From an uncultured Pseudomonadota bacterium (GTDB lineage: Bacteria > Pseudomonadota > Gammaproteobacteria > Steroidobacterales > Steroidobacteraceae), in contig CAIOZU010000017.1 in the NCBI GenBank assembly GCA_903862885.1, positions 96,098 through 160,097 of the forward strand: a DNA stretch of 64,000 nt. Reading direction: 5' to 3'. The position numbers and the translations under genes are program-made. The notes beneath the pieces were generated by a model that saw only the letters and a program-made list of their open reading frames with translations, did no database searches and was not told where the DNA came from. This document shows positions 45,757 to 55,491 of this stretch, piece after piece. Position 1 is the stretch's first letter; each line of letters starts with the position of its first letter.

Positions 45757-46295
45757 GCCAGCACTGCTTTAAGATAGCGATCTTTAACAGACACGTAGTG
45801 CGTCGCTAAGTAAAGATTAAGCCTAATCTCATCTGCAGTGGCCAATCTCACCTCTCGCGCGGGCGTGCCCATCCACACCGTACGTGATGGCAAGTGCTTT
45901 CCAGGGGGCACGACAGCCCCCGCGCCCACAACAACCTCATCTCCAATGGTCACTCCATCCATGATGATCGAGCCCATGCCGATTAAACAGCGTTGACCGA
46001 TCGTGCAACCATGCACCATGGCGCGATGGCTAATGGTGGTATCTGAACCAATCCATAGGGCTCGACCCCCCGGCGCGTGCGGCCCATTGTGTGATACGTG
46101 AAGAACGGCACCGTCTTGCACATTGACCCGGTCAGCCAATGTGATCGCTTCCATATCGCCTCGCAAGACGGCCATTGGCCAGATGGATACATCATCACCC
46201 AACGTCACACGACCAATGACGCATGCTTGTGGGTCCACATAGACGCGCTCCCCCAAGACGGGGCTCATGCCATCAAAAGAACGAATGGGCCACAT
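45753..46295 (-). CDS. Gamma-class carbonic anhydrase-like protein
   Basis: Left-handed beta-helix protein of 180 residues built from hexapeptide repeats (for example VNVQDGAVLHVSH, IGSDTTISHRAMVHGCTIG). Three histidines at the usual zinc positions are present (His66, His90, His95), as in the YrdA/Cam family that interconverts CO2 and bicarbonate. Many members have weak or no measured activity, so the assignment is to the family rather than to a proven enzyme. It follows gor on the minus strand after 10 bases and is convergent with aroE. Confidence 0.9.
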   Translation of the reverse strand: MWPIRSFDGMSPVLGERVYVDPQACVIGRVTLGDDVSIWPMAVLRGDMEAITLADRVNVQDGAVLHVSHNGPHAPGGRALWIGSDTTISHRAMVHGCTIGQRCLIGMGSIIMDGVTIGDEVVVGAGAVVPPGKHLPSRTVWMGTPAREVRLATADEIRLNLYLATHYVSVKDRYLKAVLA

Positions 46296-46305
46296 ACCCC
46301 TCCTC

Positions 46306-47652
46306 CTATCGCATAGTCACAAATTCTTCAGCGATGGTTGGATGAATCGCTAGGGTATCGTCAAAATCGCGTTTTCGAGCGCCCATTTTCACAGCGACCG
46401 CAAAACCCTGCAGCATCTCATCCGCCGCATGTCCTACCATATGAAGACCAACGATCACTTCATCAGCGCCTTGGCAAACCAGTTTCATCTCAACACGCGC
46501 CTTGCGTTCCGTCAGCGCATGATACATGGGCACAAAACTGGCGACGTACACTTTAACCGTGTCTCCAAATGAGCTACGTGCTTCGGCTTCTGTCAGTCCG
46601 ATGGTCCCAATGGGTGGATGCGAAAAAACTACGGTTGGAATCAGCGAGTAATCAAGGGCCCGATCGGGCTGATGGCCAAATAGACGATCGGCCAAACGTC
46701 GGCCTGCCGCGATGGCCACCGGCGTCAGCGCCTCCCGACCCGTGACGTCACCGACGGCATATACGTTCGGAATAGTCGTATTCTGGAAACGATCGGTATG
46801 AATAAACCCTTGCGCCGATACTTCAATACCCGCGCTCAGTAATGACAAGCCCTCTGTCATTGGATATCGACCAATCGCCCACAGTACGCTATCTAATTCT
46901 GTAAAACGGCGTCCATCTTCTACGAGCAGGGTGTGCAAGTCTCCAGCTCGCTCGATCGCCAGTGGTACCGCGCCGGTGACAAGCTCAATCCCGCTGGCTG
47001 CCATTTCGCGCGCAAGGCCTGCTGACAACATCGTATCAAAGTAACGGAGCACACGATCTTTGCGGACGAGCAAGGTCACGTGACTACCCAGCGAAGCGAG
47101 CACCCCCGCTAACTCGACGGCAATATAGCCACTGCCCACCACAGCCACCCGTCGCGGTAGGTGTGTCAGATCAAAAAAGCCATCCGACGTGATCCCCCAG
47201 TGCGCACCTGGAATAGCAGGAACGGCCGGATGACCACCGGTTGCAATCACAATATGTGACGCTGTGATCTGCTGGTCTGCAACCATGACGGTATGCGAGT
47301 TAACAAAGCGCGCATGCCCTTTGATCCAGTCAATATCTTTTTTGGACAAATTTGACTCGTATATGCCGTTCAGCTTAAGCACATACGCATCCCGTGCCCG
47401 CTTAAGAGCCCCAAAGTCATGCGTCGGATGAGGCACCTGGAAACCATAGCCTGCCGCATCCTCCATGGCATGCGCTAGGCTACCGGCAGTCCACATGAGC
47501 TTCTTAGGAACGCAGCCGACATTAACGCAGGTGCCGCCTAGGCGCTGCGACTCAATGACGGCCACCCGCGCGCCGTACTCCGCCGCGCGCTGTGCCGTGG
47601 CTAAGCCACCGCTCCCGCCACCAATTACCAGATAGTCATAGTGAGCCGTCAT
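46306..47652 (-). CDS. gor: Glutathione-disulfide reductase
   Basis: NADPH-dependent flavoenzyme (448 residues) that keeps glutathione reduced. The redox-active pair is Cys42/Cys47 in [16 protein letters not shown] binds at [10 protein letters not shown] (11-20), NADPH at [13 protein letters not shown], and the C-terminal interface has [12 protein letters not shown] with the catalytic histidine. Together with gshA this shows a working glutathione system, and the transhydrogenase supplies NADPH. It is divergent from prlC with about 100 bases between. Confidence 0.96.
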   Translation of the reverse strand: MTAHYDYLVIGGGSGGLATAQRAAEYGARVAVIESQRLGGTCVNVGCVPKKLMWTAGSLAHAMEDAAGYGFQVPHPTHDFGALKRARDAYVLKLNGIYESNLSKKDIDWIKGHARFVNSHTVMVADQQITASHIVIATGGHPAVPAIPGAHWGITSDGFFDLTHLPRRVAVVGSGYIAVELAGVLASLGSHVTLLVRKDRVLRYFDTMLSAGLAREMAASGIELVTGAVPLAIERAGDLHTLLVEDGRRFTELDSVLWAIGRYPMTEGLSLLSAGIEVSAQGFIHTDRFQNTTIPNVYAVGDVTGREALTPVAIAAGRRLADRLFGHQPDRALDYSLIPTVVFSHPPIGTIGLTEAEARSSFGDTVKVYVASFVPMYHALTERKARVEMKLVCQGADEVIVGLHMVGHAADEMLQGFAVAVKMGARKRDFDDTLAIHPTIAEEFVTMR

Positions 47653-47751
47653 GAGATTGCCAATAGCCTATAGAAAAATCGGATAACAGCATCATATACG
47701 GTCATGCGCACGCCTCTGCTACGATTACCCCTTCACTTCAACGGATTTTCA

Positions 47752-49770
47752 ATGACCAACCCTTTATTGGCAAGCAGTGGGCTTCCGGATTACACCTCTA
47801 TCCAGCCGGCGCATGCGGAGGTGGCTGTTCGCTACCAGATAGACGAAAACCGACGAGTGCTCCACGAACTACTGGCGGCTCCGACACGCAGTTTCGAATC
47901 GTTTATTATCCCATTTGAGATCCAGCAGCATCGCCTCAACCGGGTATTTGCTCCCATTGCGCATCTCAACTCGGTTGTGAGTTCCGAGCCACTTCGTGGC
48001 GCCTATAACAGCTGTCTGTCGCTGCTCACGGAATATCAAACAGAGCTTGCCCAAAATACTCAGCTTGCCGCTGCCTACGCAGCGATTCTTAGTCAGGAGG
48101 CGTCCACGCTGTCGGCCGCTCAGCGGCGCGTCATCGAGCACGCACTGCGTGAATTTCACTTGGCAGGCGTGAGCTTGCCTGATACTCAGAAGGCTCGCTT
48201 CAAAGAGATCATGCAAGAACTCACGGCATTACAGGCAAGCTTTGAAGAGCACGTACTCGATGCCACCCAGGCCTGGTCGCTTCACATTGAAAATAAAGAA
48301 GAGCTTGCAGGCGTTCCTGCTCATGTACAAGAGCGTGCGAGCACTATCGCTCGCGAGCGCAACCTGACAGGCTGGGTGCTGACACTAGATCAGCCAACGT
48401 ATTTGGCGGTTGTCACCTACGGTGAATCCCGTTGGCTGCGCGAACAGCTGTACATGGCTTGGGTAACACGCGCTTCTGATCAAACACCCAGCACGCCAGA
48501 ATTTAACAATACTGAGGTCATACTAAAAATTCTAAAACGTCGGCAAGAAGCCGCCGAGTTACTAGGATTTAGCCACTATGCTGACGTGTCACTCGCGACA
48601 AAAATGGCCCCCGATGCGGCGTCAGTACTCACGTTTTTAAAAGACTTGAGTGCGCACTATGTGCCTGCAGCTCGCGCTGAATTTGCAGCACTCGAGCAGT
48701 TTGCCGAAGGACCGCTGTCAGCTTGGGATGTTAGCTATTACGCAGAAAAGAAGCTGCAAAAGGAACACTCCGTATCGGAAGAGGCATTACGTCCATGGTT
48801 TCCATTGAGTACGGTATTGAATGGGTTATTTGAGATTGCCAATCGCTTATTTGGCATTACCGTAACGGAAAAGTTAGGTGTGCCCATGTGGCATGCAGAT
48901 GCACGCTACTATGAAGTCTATGCCGCTGATCAGAGTTTGATCGGTGGCTTTTACACCGACCTACATGCGCGCGAGAACAAGCGCGGCGGTGCGTGGATGA
49001 GTGATCTGATTGGGCGATTGAACTTGGGCGGCCAGCACGCCTATCCAGTGGCGCACTTAGTGTGCAACTTTTCGCCCCCCTCGCCGCCGGCAGTGAGTTT
49101 ACTCACGCACCGCGATGTCGTGACGTTATTCCATGAATTTGGGCACACCCTACACCATTTGCTAACGCAGGTGGATTTCCCGAGTCTGGCAGGCATTAGC
49201 GGCGTGGCTTGGGACGCGGTGGAACTACCGAGCCAGCTCATGGAAAATTGGGCGTGGCATGCTCGCACACTCCCGCTGATTTCCAGTCACGTGGAAACAG
49301 GTGAGCCACTGCCAGCGGATCGGTTAAAGGCGCTGTTAGGTAGCCGGACTTTCCATGCGGGACTCGCGGCGGTGCGTCAGCTGGAATTCGCCATGATGGA
49401 TTTTGAGTTGCATGCGCGCAGCGCACCCGAGCAGGGAGCTGAGCTCCAGCAACTAATCGAGGTCGTACGGACGCGAGTGAGCGCGATCCGCCCCCCAGCC
49501 TATAACCGACAAGCGCATAGCTTTACGCACATCTTCGCGGGTGGCTATGCGGCTGGGTACTACAGTTATAAGTGGGCAGAGGTACTCGCTGCCGATGCGT
49601 TCGCCGCGTTTACGGCAGCCGGCGTATTCGATCGGCCTGTCGCGGAACGCTTTCAAAGGGAAGTACTGTCTCAGGGCGGGGTGGTCGATCAGATGAACGC
49701 ATTCGTCGCCTTTAGAGGACGAAAACCTGAGGTCGCTGCGTTGCTACGCCAAGAGGGGATCGCCGCATGA
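47752..49770 (+). CDS. prlC: Oligopeptidase A (M3 metallopeptidase)
   Basis: Cytoplasmic zinc peptidase of 673 residues that degrades signal peptides and other short peptides. The zinc motif is FHEFGHTLHH (His461 and His465), followed by the downstream glutamate region. The ATG at 47752 gives MTNPLLASSGLPDY, matching E. coli PrlC; the earlier ATG at 47704 adds 16 unmatched residues. The stop overlaps the xthA start (ATGA). Confidence 0.95.
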   Translation: MTNPLLASSGLPDYTSIQPAHAEVAVRYQIDENRRVLHELLAAPTRSFESFIIPFEIQQHRLNRVFAPIAHLNSVVSSEPLRGAYNSCLSLLTEYQTELAQNTQLAAAYAAILSQEASTLSAAQRRVIEHALREFHLAGVSLPDTQKARFKEIMQELTALQASFEEHVLDATQAWSLHIENKEELAGVPAHVQERASTIARERNLTGWVLTLDQPTYLAVVTYGESRWLREQLYMAWVTRASDQTPSTPEFNNTEVILKILKRRQEAAELLGFSHYADVSLATKMAPDAASVLTFLKDLSAHYVPAARAEFAALEQFAEGPLSAWDVSYYAEKKLQKEHSVSEEALRPWFPLSTVLNGLFEIANRLFGITVTEKLGVPMWHADARYYEVYAADQSLIGGFYTDLHARENKRGGAWMSDLIGRLNLGGQHAYPVAHLVCNFSPPSPPAVSLLTHRDVVTLFHEFGHTLHHLLTQVDFPSLAGISGVAWDAVELPSQLMENWAWHARTLPLISSHVETGEPLPADRLKALLGSRTFHAGLAAVRQLEFAMMDFELHARSAPEQGAELQQLIEVVRTRVSAIRPPAYNRQAHSFTHIFAGGYAAGYYSYKWAEVLAADAFAAFTAAGVFDRPVAERFQREVLSQGGVVDQMNAFVAFRGRKPEVAALLRQEGIAA

Positions 49771-50552
49771 GCGAAGAGACGTTTTCCATTGCCACCTGGA
49801 ATGTCAATTCGCTGAAGGTGCGGGTGAGCCACCTGGAGCAATGGCTGGCCAGTCGATTGATTCATGCGGTGGCGTTGCAGGAAACCAAAACACAGGATGA
49901 GGCTTTTCCAACGAGTGATATCCATCGACTGGGCTTAGGCGGTGACTGGCATGGGCAACGCACCTACAACGGGGTCGCTCTACTGGCACGCGAGCCACTG
50001 ACCGACGTCGTCAAGGGCATCCCCGGCTATGACGACCCGCAGGCACGGGTCATCGCCGGGACAGTCCGTGGCATCCGAATACTTAATGTCTATGTGCCTA
50101 ATGGCCAATCAGTCGATTCGGATAAATATCGCTACAAGCTTGAGTGGTTAGCGCGCTTGCAGGACTATGTTCACGCGGAACTCGGCCGACACCCCCGATT
50201 GGCGGTCGTCGGCGACTTCAACATCGCCCCGACAGACCAAGACGTTCATGACCCCAAGGCATGGGAGGGGCAAGTATTGGTCAGTGGCCCGGAACGAGCT
50301 GCCCTGTCAAACCTTGAGCGCTTAGGCTTAGTCGATGTGTTTCGCCGCTTTGATCAAGCCCCTAACAGCTTCAGCTGGTGGGATTACCGAGCTGCTGGGT
50401 TTCGGCGGAATGCCGGTCTACGGATTGACCTCATTCTGGCCAGTGAAACCCTTGCAAAACAGTGCATTCGCTGTGAAATCGAGAAAGGCCCGCGGCACTG
50501 GGAGCGACCGTCCGATCACGCCCCCGTGGTGGCCTCTTTCGACTTAACTTAA
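49767..50552 (+). CDS. xthA: Exodeoxyribonuclease III family DNA-repair nuclease
   Basis: Apurinic/apyrimidinic endonuclease and 3'-5' exonuclease (261 residues) for base-excision repair. Motifs are SIATWNVNSLKVR, LQETKTQDEAFP with the metal-binding glutamate, VVGDFNIAPTDQDVHD and the final SDHAPVVASFDL. It is translationally coupled to prlC by an ATGA overlap. The xthA branch rather than the exoA branch cannot be fixed by eye. Confidence 0.94.
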   Translation: MSEETFSIATWNVNSLKVRVSHLEQWLASRLIHAVALQETKTQDEAFPTSDIHRLGLGGDWHGQRTYNGVALLAREPLTDVVKGIPGYDDPQARVIAGTVRGIRILNVYVPNGQSVDSDKYRYKLEWLARLQDYVHAELGRHPRLAVVGDFNIAPTDQDVHDPKAWEGQVLVSGPERAALSNLERLGLVDVFRRFDQAPNSFSWWDYRAAGFRRNAGLRIDLILASETLAKQCIRCEIEKGPRHWERPSDHAPVVASFDLT

Positions 50553-50639
50553 TCCACCTGAATGAACGACAAAAGCGCGCTCCAAAGTTGTGACGTACGC
50601 CGCTATCGGGGATCTGTGTTTTACCAATAGACTCACCCG

Positions 50640-51650
50640 ATGAGCTCCGGTCACCCCACCCAAAACCCCCTCCACCGGCGCAGTGACTACGACGTCACCA
50701 ACACCGTCCAAGTGAGCTCGACGGCAGCGGTCTGCGAAGCGGTGCGCCAGTTATTCGCGGCACAGTGGCCGGGCCACTCCTTTTTACCCATAGAGACTGC
50801 CTTTCGAACCTTCGGTGATTTAGTGGGTGGCTTGCTGCCCGGCTATACGGGGATCGACACTGTCTACCATGACCGCCAACACACGCTAGATGCCTCGTTG
50901 GCCATGGCTCGCCTACTGATCGGCTATGAGCGTGGTGCGGCCCCTGATGATCGCTTGGGCTTTGACCGCGCGGCTATGGGACTGATCACCGCGATTTTTC
51001 ATGATGCCGGATACTTGAGAAAACTCACCGATACGCAGCGCAATGGCGCTGAATACACCAGCTGTCACGTCAGTCGATCAGCCCAATTCTTAGGTGAGTT
51101 CATGCCGACTGTCGGTATGGCCCATTGGGCAGCGATTGCCAAGAAAGTGGTGCATTTCAGTGGTTATGAAATCGCTTTCGATGCTATTGATCTTAACGAC
51201 CCTAAAGACATCAAAATTGGTCACCTGTTGGGAACGGCAGATCTCATCGCGCAGATGTCAGATCGCTGTTATTTAGAGAAGTGCCGCGATCGTCTTTATC
51301 CTGAATTTGTATTAGGTGGCGTGGCGGTTAATCGCGATGCGACGGGGACCATGCGCATATTGTATGGCTCTGAATTTGACCTTCTCAAGAAGACACCGGC
51401 GTTTATTGACTCAGCCATTAAAAATCGACTGGATGGTCGCTTTGGTGGTGCATATCGCCACTTGGAAAACGTTTTTAATGGCACGAATCCGTATCTACAT
51501 GCCATGCAACAGCATCGCGCTTATTTAGAAAGCGTGTTGCAAGGTGAGCAGTGGTCAATGCTGCGACGTCAGCCGCCGCTATTCACTCAAGATCCAAGCT
51601 CAATGAAAACTGTCCAACAGCTCATGGTGAGCCATCTACAAGCCGTCTAA
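50640..51650 (+). CDS. HD/PDEase-superfamily phosphohydrolase of unknown substrate
   Basis: Protein of 336 residues with the metal-binding signature of cyclic-nucleotide phosphodiesterases and HD hydrolases: YHDRQHTLDAS (His77, His81), IFHDAGY (His121, Asp122), later His143 and His172, and GTADLIAQMSD (Asp201). The spacing of H-xxx-H, HD and D resembles class I cyclic-nucleotide phosphodiesterases more than the HD-GYP group, since no GYP motif is seen. No sensor or membrane domain is attached. It is preceded by xthA with 87 bases between and overlaps the convergent VanY-like gene by 4 bases. Cyclic AMP or another nucleotide are possible substrates (inference). Confidence 0.82.
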   Translation: MSSGHPTQNPLHRRSDYDVTNTVQVSSTAAVCEAVRQLFAAQWPGHSFLPIETAFRTFGDLVGGLLPGYTGIDTVYHDRQHTLDASLAMARLLIGYERGAAPDDRLGFDRAAMGLITAIFHDAGYLRKLTDTQRNGAEYTSCHVSRSAQFLGEFMPTVGMAHWAAIAKKVVHFSGYEIAFDAIDLNDPKDIKIGHLLGTADLIAQMSDRCYLEKCRDRLYPEFVLGGVAVNRDATGTMRILYGSEFDLLKKTPAFIDSAIKNRLDGRFGGAYRHLENVFNGTNPYLHAMQQHRAYLESVLQGEQWSMLRRQPPLFTQDPSSMKTVQQLMVSHLQAV

Positions 51651-52378
51651 GATCTCTTAGTGCGCAGCTCGCGCGGCGGCTTGTCAATCGATCGTACATA
51701 GCGCTCATACACGCGCGGCAATGCCTTAAGCAATGCTGACTTCCCTTGCACCTCAGAATTTTTGATCGCCGTTCTGAGCGTCGCCAATCGAAATCGCCGC
51801 TGGGCATCAACCGCCGTCGGCCAATGACTGATGTGCCATGGCTCAGGCTGCACGCCACCCCGGTCAGTGACATAAGGCCGATAAAATCCGTACCGCCCCA
51901 TGTGCTTATCTAGCCACCCGCTGAGGCTCTCAAAGGGCCCCCCCACGGCATACTCCGCCGGCACCAACTGCAAAGATTGCCCTTTTTTCAAAGCAGTCCG
52001 ATCAAATACATCGAGTTCAGTGCCCCAATGATGGCGACTCGCCCCCGGTGGTGCAGACCACAACAAAATCGCAGCAACCCGCGCAGCCGGCGTTAAAGCA
52101 CTGGCTTTCAGGGGTCGACTGTCGCGGTTGAGCAGCGGACGCAAGCCAGTCCACTTCTCATTCCATATTCTGACCTGCGTATCAAAGTCCCGGAAAGATG
52201 ACGCGGGCACCAAATCAAAGCCGGCACGCGAAGCGGCGCGGCGCAACCGCAAAAAGGCATGCGCCACAGCGGGATGCAGTACACACCGAGGATGGTCCAA
52301 TTCCACGACATGCGCACGCGACCGACCCGTGAGTTCCTGGGAACCAAAAATCGGTCGAGTGGTAGAAGAGTCGTGCAT
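51647..52378 (-). CDS. VanY-type D-alanyl-D-alanine carboxypeptidase (M15B)
   Basis: Zinc peptidase of 243 residues predicted to trim cell-wall peptides. The metal-binding motif is SRHHWGTELDVF (His and Asp), and the second histidine is in EPWHISHW. SSFRDFDTQVRIWNEKW is the substrate-binding segment seen in the VanY/DacB-like family. No obvious signal peptide is present with the start at 52378; a longer start at 52435 does not create one either, so its location is uncertain. The start is 81 bases from the divergent ABC-F gene. Confidence 0.86.
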   Translation of the reverse strand: MHDSSTTRPIFGSQELTGRSRAHVVELDHPRCVLHPAVAHAFLRLRRAASRAGFDLVPASSFRDFDTQVRIWNEKWTGLRPLLNRDSRPLKASALTPAARVAAILLWSAPPGASRHHWGTELDVFDRTALKKGQSLQLVPAEYAVGGPFESLSGWLDKHMGRYGFYRPYVTDRGGVQPEPWHISHWPTAVDAQRRFRLATLRTAIKNSEVQGKSALLKALPRVYERYVRSIDKPPRELRTKRS

Positions 52379-52458
52379 ACCGACTAGGCTACCCGACCTG
52401 GCCTCGGGCGCACAGACCCAAAGAGCAGGTACCATGCACGGCCGCTAGGATCATTGCC

Positions 52459-54357
52459 ATGCTCACCTTTCTTAATGTTGCCCTTCGACGGGGGCCCCGT
52501 GCTTTATTTACCCGGGCATCCTTCAGTCTCTTTATCGGAGACAAGGTAGGCCTTGTCGGACCTAATGGGGCTGGCAAATCAAGTCTTTTCGCGCTGCTCA
52601 CCGGCGACTTGCAGGCTGATGAGGGTGCAGTCAGCGTGCAGCCTGGTTTCGTCATTGCAAGCGTCGCCCAAGAGATGCCCGCTGACGAGCGCGCAGCCGT
52701 TGAGTGCGTATTAGACGGCGATCGAGAGCTTAGGCGGATCGAAGCGGCATTGGTTGCCGCAGAGGCCGCCGGGGATGGGGCTCGAACGGGCGCCTTGCAT
52801 GCCAGTCTGGAATCGATTGGCGGCTATGCAGCCCGCGCGCGTGCCGCCCGCCTGTTGGCTGGACTTGGCTTCAGCGCCCAAGCCATCGAGCGCCCCGTCT
52901 CTGAGTTCTCGGGTGGCTGGCAAAGGCGCATCGCCCTCGCACAGGCCCTCATGGCTCGCTCTGATGTGCTGCTGCTCGATGAGCCAACCAACCATCTGGA
53001 TTTGGATGCGGTCTTATGGCTAGAAGAATGGCTCAGCAACTACCCAGGTCTTTTGGTGGTCATTGCGCATGACCGAGAGTTTCTGGATCGTGTAATCAAC
53101 CGAGTACTTAGTATTGAAAATGCCGAGGTAGTTGCCTACAGCGGACACTACTCCGACTTTGAAAATAAGCGCGCCGAGCGTTTGGCGCAGCAGGCCAACG
53201 CCCACACGCGTCAGCAGCGCGAAATCCAGCACATGATGGATTTTGTTGAGCGATTTAAAGCAAAAGCATCAAAGGCGCGACAAGCACAAAGCCGTCTCAA
53301 AGCATTAGAGCGTATGCAGCGCATCATTCCTTCACATGCAGACTCGCCGTTTTCCTTTAGTTTTTATGTGCCAGCCAAGCTACCTAGGCCCCTACTCGCC
53401 ATTGAACAAGGTGCTGTGGGCTATGACCAAACCGTCATTGTTAATCGCGTACAGATGAGTATTTCGCCGGGAGATCGTATCGGCTTGCTCGGCCGCAATG
53501 GAGCAGGCAAATCCACACTCACTCGCGTTTTAGCCGGCGTACGGCCGCTGCTGAGCGGCCAGCGATACGGCGCACAAGATCTGTCCATCGGCTACTTCGC
53601 TCAGCACCAACTAGAACAGCTTGAGCCTAGCGCCTCCCCTCTGATGCACCTGAGGCGGCACGGCGGGTCTGCCATTGCTCAGGCTTTGGAAGAAGAGCAA
53701 CGTGCATTTCTAGGAAGTTTTGGTTTTAGTGGTGATCGCGTATTTGAGTCGGTCGCCCCTTTTTCGGGTGGCGAAAAGGCCCGTCTAGTACTCGCCTTAT
53801 TGGTGTCCCACCGACCCAACCTCCTATTGCTCGATGAGCCAACCAATCATCTGGATTTAGAAATGCGCCATGCACTCGGCATGGCGCTACAGGACTTCCC
53901 CGGAGCGATTGTGTTGGTGTCGCATGATCGGCATTTGCTCCGGCTAGTCACCGATGAACTGTGGTTGGTCGCAGACGGCTTGGCAAAGCCCTTTGACGGT
54001 GACTTGGATGATTACGCCACCTGGCTTAAAACCGCCCAGTCACTAGGGGAGGCCGTGGCCATTCGTCCTGCGGTCACTGAGAGAGATCGCAAGCGTTTGG
54101 CAGCCGAGAAGCGCCAAAAGGTGGCCCCATTGCGCGCGGCACTGGCGCAACAGGAAAGTCGCTTGAGCGCCCTGACGGAGGCATTGGCGGCCGTGGAACT
54201 ACGCCTAACCGACCAGGATTTGTATAGCCATGAAAGTAAAGTGGCGTTAAATGAACTCTTACAGAAAAGCGCTGCGCTTAAAAAAGAGTTGGTAGCGATT
54301 GAAGCGGCGTGGCTACACGCCGCGGAAGCACTCGAAGCCAGTAACTATATTGATTAA
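52459..54357 (+). CDS. ABC-F family ATPase (YheS-like)
   Basis: Soluble protein with two ATP-binding cassettes (632 residues) and no membrane segment, of the kind that binds the ribosomal E site. Walker A motifs are GPNGAGKSS (34-42) and GRNGAGKST. Both cassettes have the signature FSGGW/FSGGEKA and LLLDEPTNHLDL. The linker between them (KRAERLAQQANAHTRQQREI) is the helical interdomain piece, and a C-terminal coiled coil (about 540-632) follows. This layout fits YheS rather than EttA. Members modulate translation; resistance roles are known for other subfamilies only. Confidence 0.93.
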   Translation: MLTFLNVALRRGPRALFTRASFSLFIGDKVGLVGPNGAGKSSLFALLTGDLQADEGAVSVQPGFVIASVAQEMPADERAAVECVLDGDRELRRIEAALVAAEAAGDGARTGALHASLESIGGYAARARAARLLAGLGFSAQAIERPVSEFSGGWQRRIALAQALMARSDVLLLDEPTNHLDLDAVLWLEEWLSNYPGLLVVIAHDREFLDRVINRVLSIENAEVVAYSGHYSDFENKRAERLAQQANAHTRQQREIQHMMDFVERFKAKASKARQAQSRLKALERMQRIIPSHADSPFSFSFYVPAKLPRPLLAIEQGAVGYDQTVIVNRVQMSISPGDRIGLLGRNGAGKSTLTRVLAGVRPLLSGQRYGAQDLSIGYFAQHQLEQLEPSASPLMHLRRHGGSAIAQALEEEQRAFLGSFGFSGDRVFESVAPFSGGEKARLVLALLVSHRPNLLLLDEPTNHLDLEMRHALGMALQDFPGAIVLVSHDRHLLRLVTDELWLVADGLAKPFDGDLDDYATWLKTAQSLGEAVAIRPAVTERDRKRLAAEKRQKVAPLRAALAQQESRLSALTEALAAVELRLTDQDLYSHESKVALNELLQKSAALKKELVAIEAAWLHAAEALEASNYID

Positions 54358-54414
54358 TATCAGTATTTTATTTAAATAGTAGGCACTTGCTACTGCCTCA
54401 GTCCTCACTTTTAC

Positions 54415-54439
54415 TGTATATAGGTACATGTGCTATACA
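54415..54439. promoter_or_regulatory. Candidate operator/promoter of the MerR/B12-type regulator
   Basis: TGTATA (54415-54420) and TATACA (54434-54439) are perfect inverted arms 13 bases apart. The right arm reads as a -10 box (TATACA), with TTTACT 18 bases before it as a possible -35. An overlap of the arms with the promoter elements would suit autoregulation by the protein encoded about 100 bases downstream. Confidence 0.45.
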
Positions 54440-54535
54440 CACGAGCGCCTCATTTAGTGCGATGATGGCGGACAGTAACAGAGACTGTGGCTTGATGATG
54501 TCAAGCATTTGTATAAGCTGACAAGGATGACGGTG

Positions 54536-55432
54536 GTGTACACAATCAAAGCGGTGTCAATGGCGACGGGTGTCAGCATTGAGACCTTACGGGCCTGGGA
54601 AAGGCGCTATGGCGTGGTCCAGCCCAAACGCGATGCGAGCGGCCGGCGCGCCTATGAGCCTGCGGATGTGCTGCGACTCAAAAAGCTGCGAGAAGCGACC
54701 GAAAACGGGCACGCCATTTCAAAACTGGCCAAACTGTCCGATGAGCAACTGAACAGCACCGCGTTGATGGCGCAAAGCGCGACTGCGCTAGAACACAACG
54801 CGCCCGCTTTTGCGCAACGCATGCTTAAAGCGGCAGAAAACTATCAGCCAGATCAATGCGATCACGCACTGTCCATGGCCATGGCTCTTTTGCCTTTACT
54901 AGAAGTCATTAAGCAGGTCATATCGCCCGTTTTAAAAACCGTTGGCGAACGCTGGCACCAAGGCTCGTTAACGATCGGGCAAGAAAGGATTATCAGCCAA
55001 TCGATAGAAAAACACGTCACGATTGCTTTAGATAACTACAATCGCATCACTGCAGGGTCCCCCATAGTATTCGCCATAGTCGGTTCGGAGCGACATGAGT
55101 TTGGTATCTTAATGTCTGCTTTGCTGGCCGCCTCACACGGCTTTCGCTGCGTCTATATTGGGCCTGAAATTCCAGCAGAAGATTTGGCAGTGCTCGTCAC
55201 CCGCGTCAATGCCCGCGCGTTGGTTATGTCGTTTGTTTTTAGCAAAACAGCCAGCAATAAGAACGAGTTGAGAAAATTACTGGGTCTTTGCCCTAGCTGG
55301 CTACCGATTTGGGTGGGCGGCAGTGACTCGGCCTCATTGACGGCAGGCATCACCGATTCTCGCCTAATCGTCATTGATAATTTTGAGCGCTATGAGCAGG
55401 AACTCGACCTGCTGGCTATAAAAAATCAGTAG
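54536..55432 (+). CDS. MerR-family regulator with a B12-binding-like domain (CarH/LitR type)
   Basis: Regulator of about 298 residues. The N-terminal MerR helix-turn-helix (YTIKAVSMATGVSIETLRAW, ERRYGVVQP) is followed by a helical B12-cap region and a Rossmann-like B12 domain. In light-sensing CarH the cap has W-x9-E-H and the B12 fold has D/E-x-H-x-x-G. Here the cap reads WHQGSLTIGQER, with Arg for the histidine, while the lower motif is ERHEFG with its histidine kept. Cobalamin binding is therefore possible, but the CarH light chemistry is doubtful. The GTG at 54536 gives the usual MYTIKAV start with AAGGA 8 bases upstream; earlier starts exist at 54527 and 54509. No carotenoid or photolyase genes adjoin it. 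Confidence 0.87.
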   Translation: MYTIKAVSMATGVSIETLRAWERRYGVVQPKRDASGRRAYEPADVLRLKKLREATENGHAISKLAKLSDEQLNSTALMAQSATALEHNAPAFAQRMLKAAENYQPDQCDHALSMAMALLPLLEVIKQVISPVLKTVGERWHQGSLTIGQERIISQSIEKHVTIALDNYNRITAGSPIVFAIVGSERHEFGILMSALLAASHGFRCVYIGPEIPAEDLAVLVTRVNARALVMSFVFSKTASNKNELRKLLGLCPSWLPIWVGGSDSASLTAGITDSRLIVIDNFERYEQELDLLAIKNQ

Positions 55433-55491
55433 CAACAAACGGATGGCGGCGCGCCCACGCGCTCACCCTCCCGCTGGCATCAGAATGCCTC

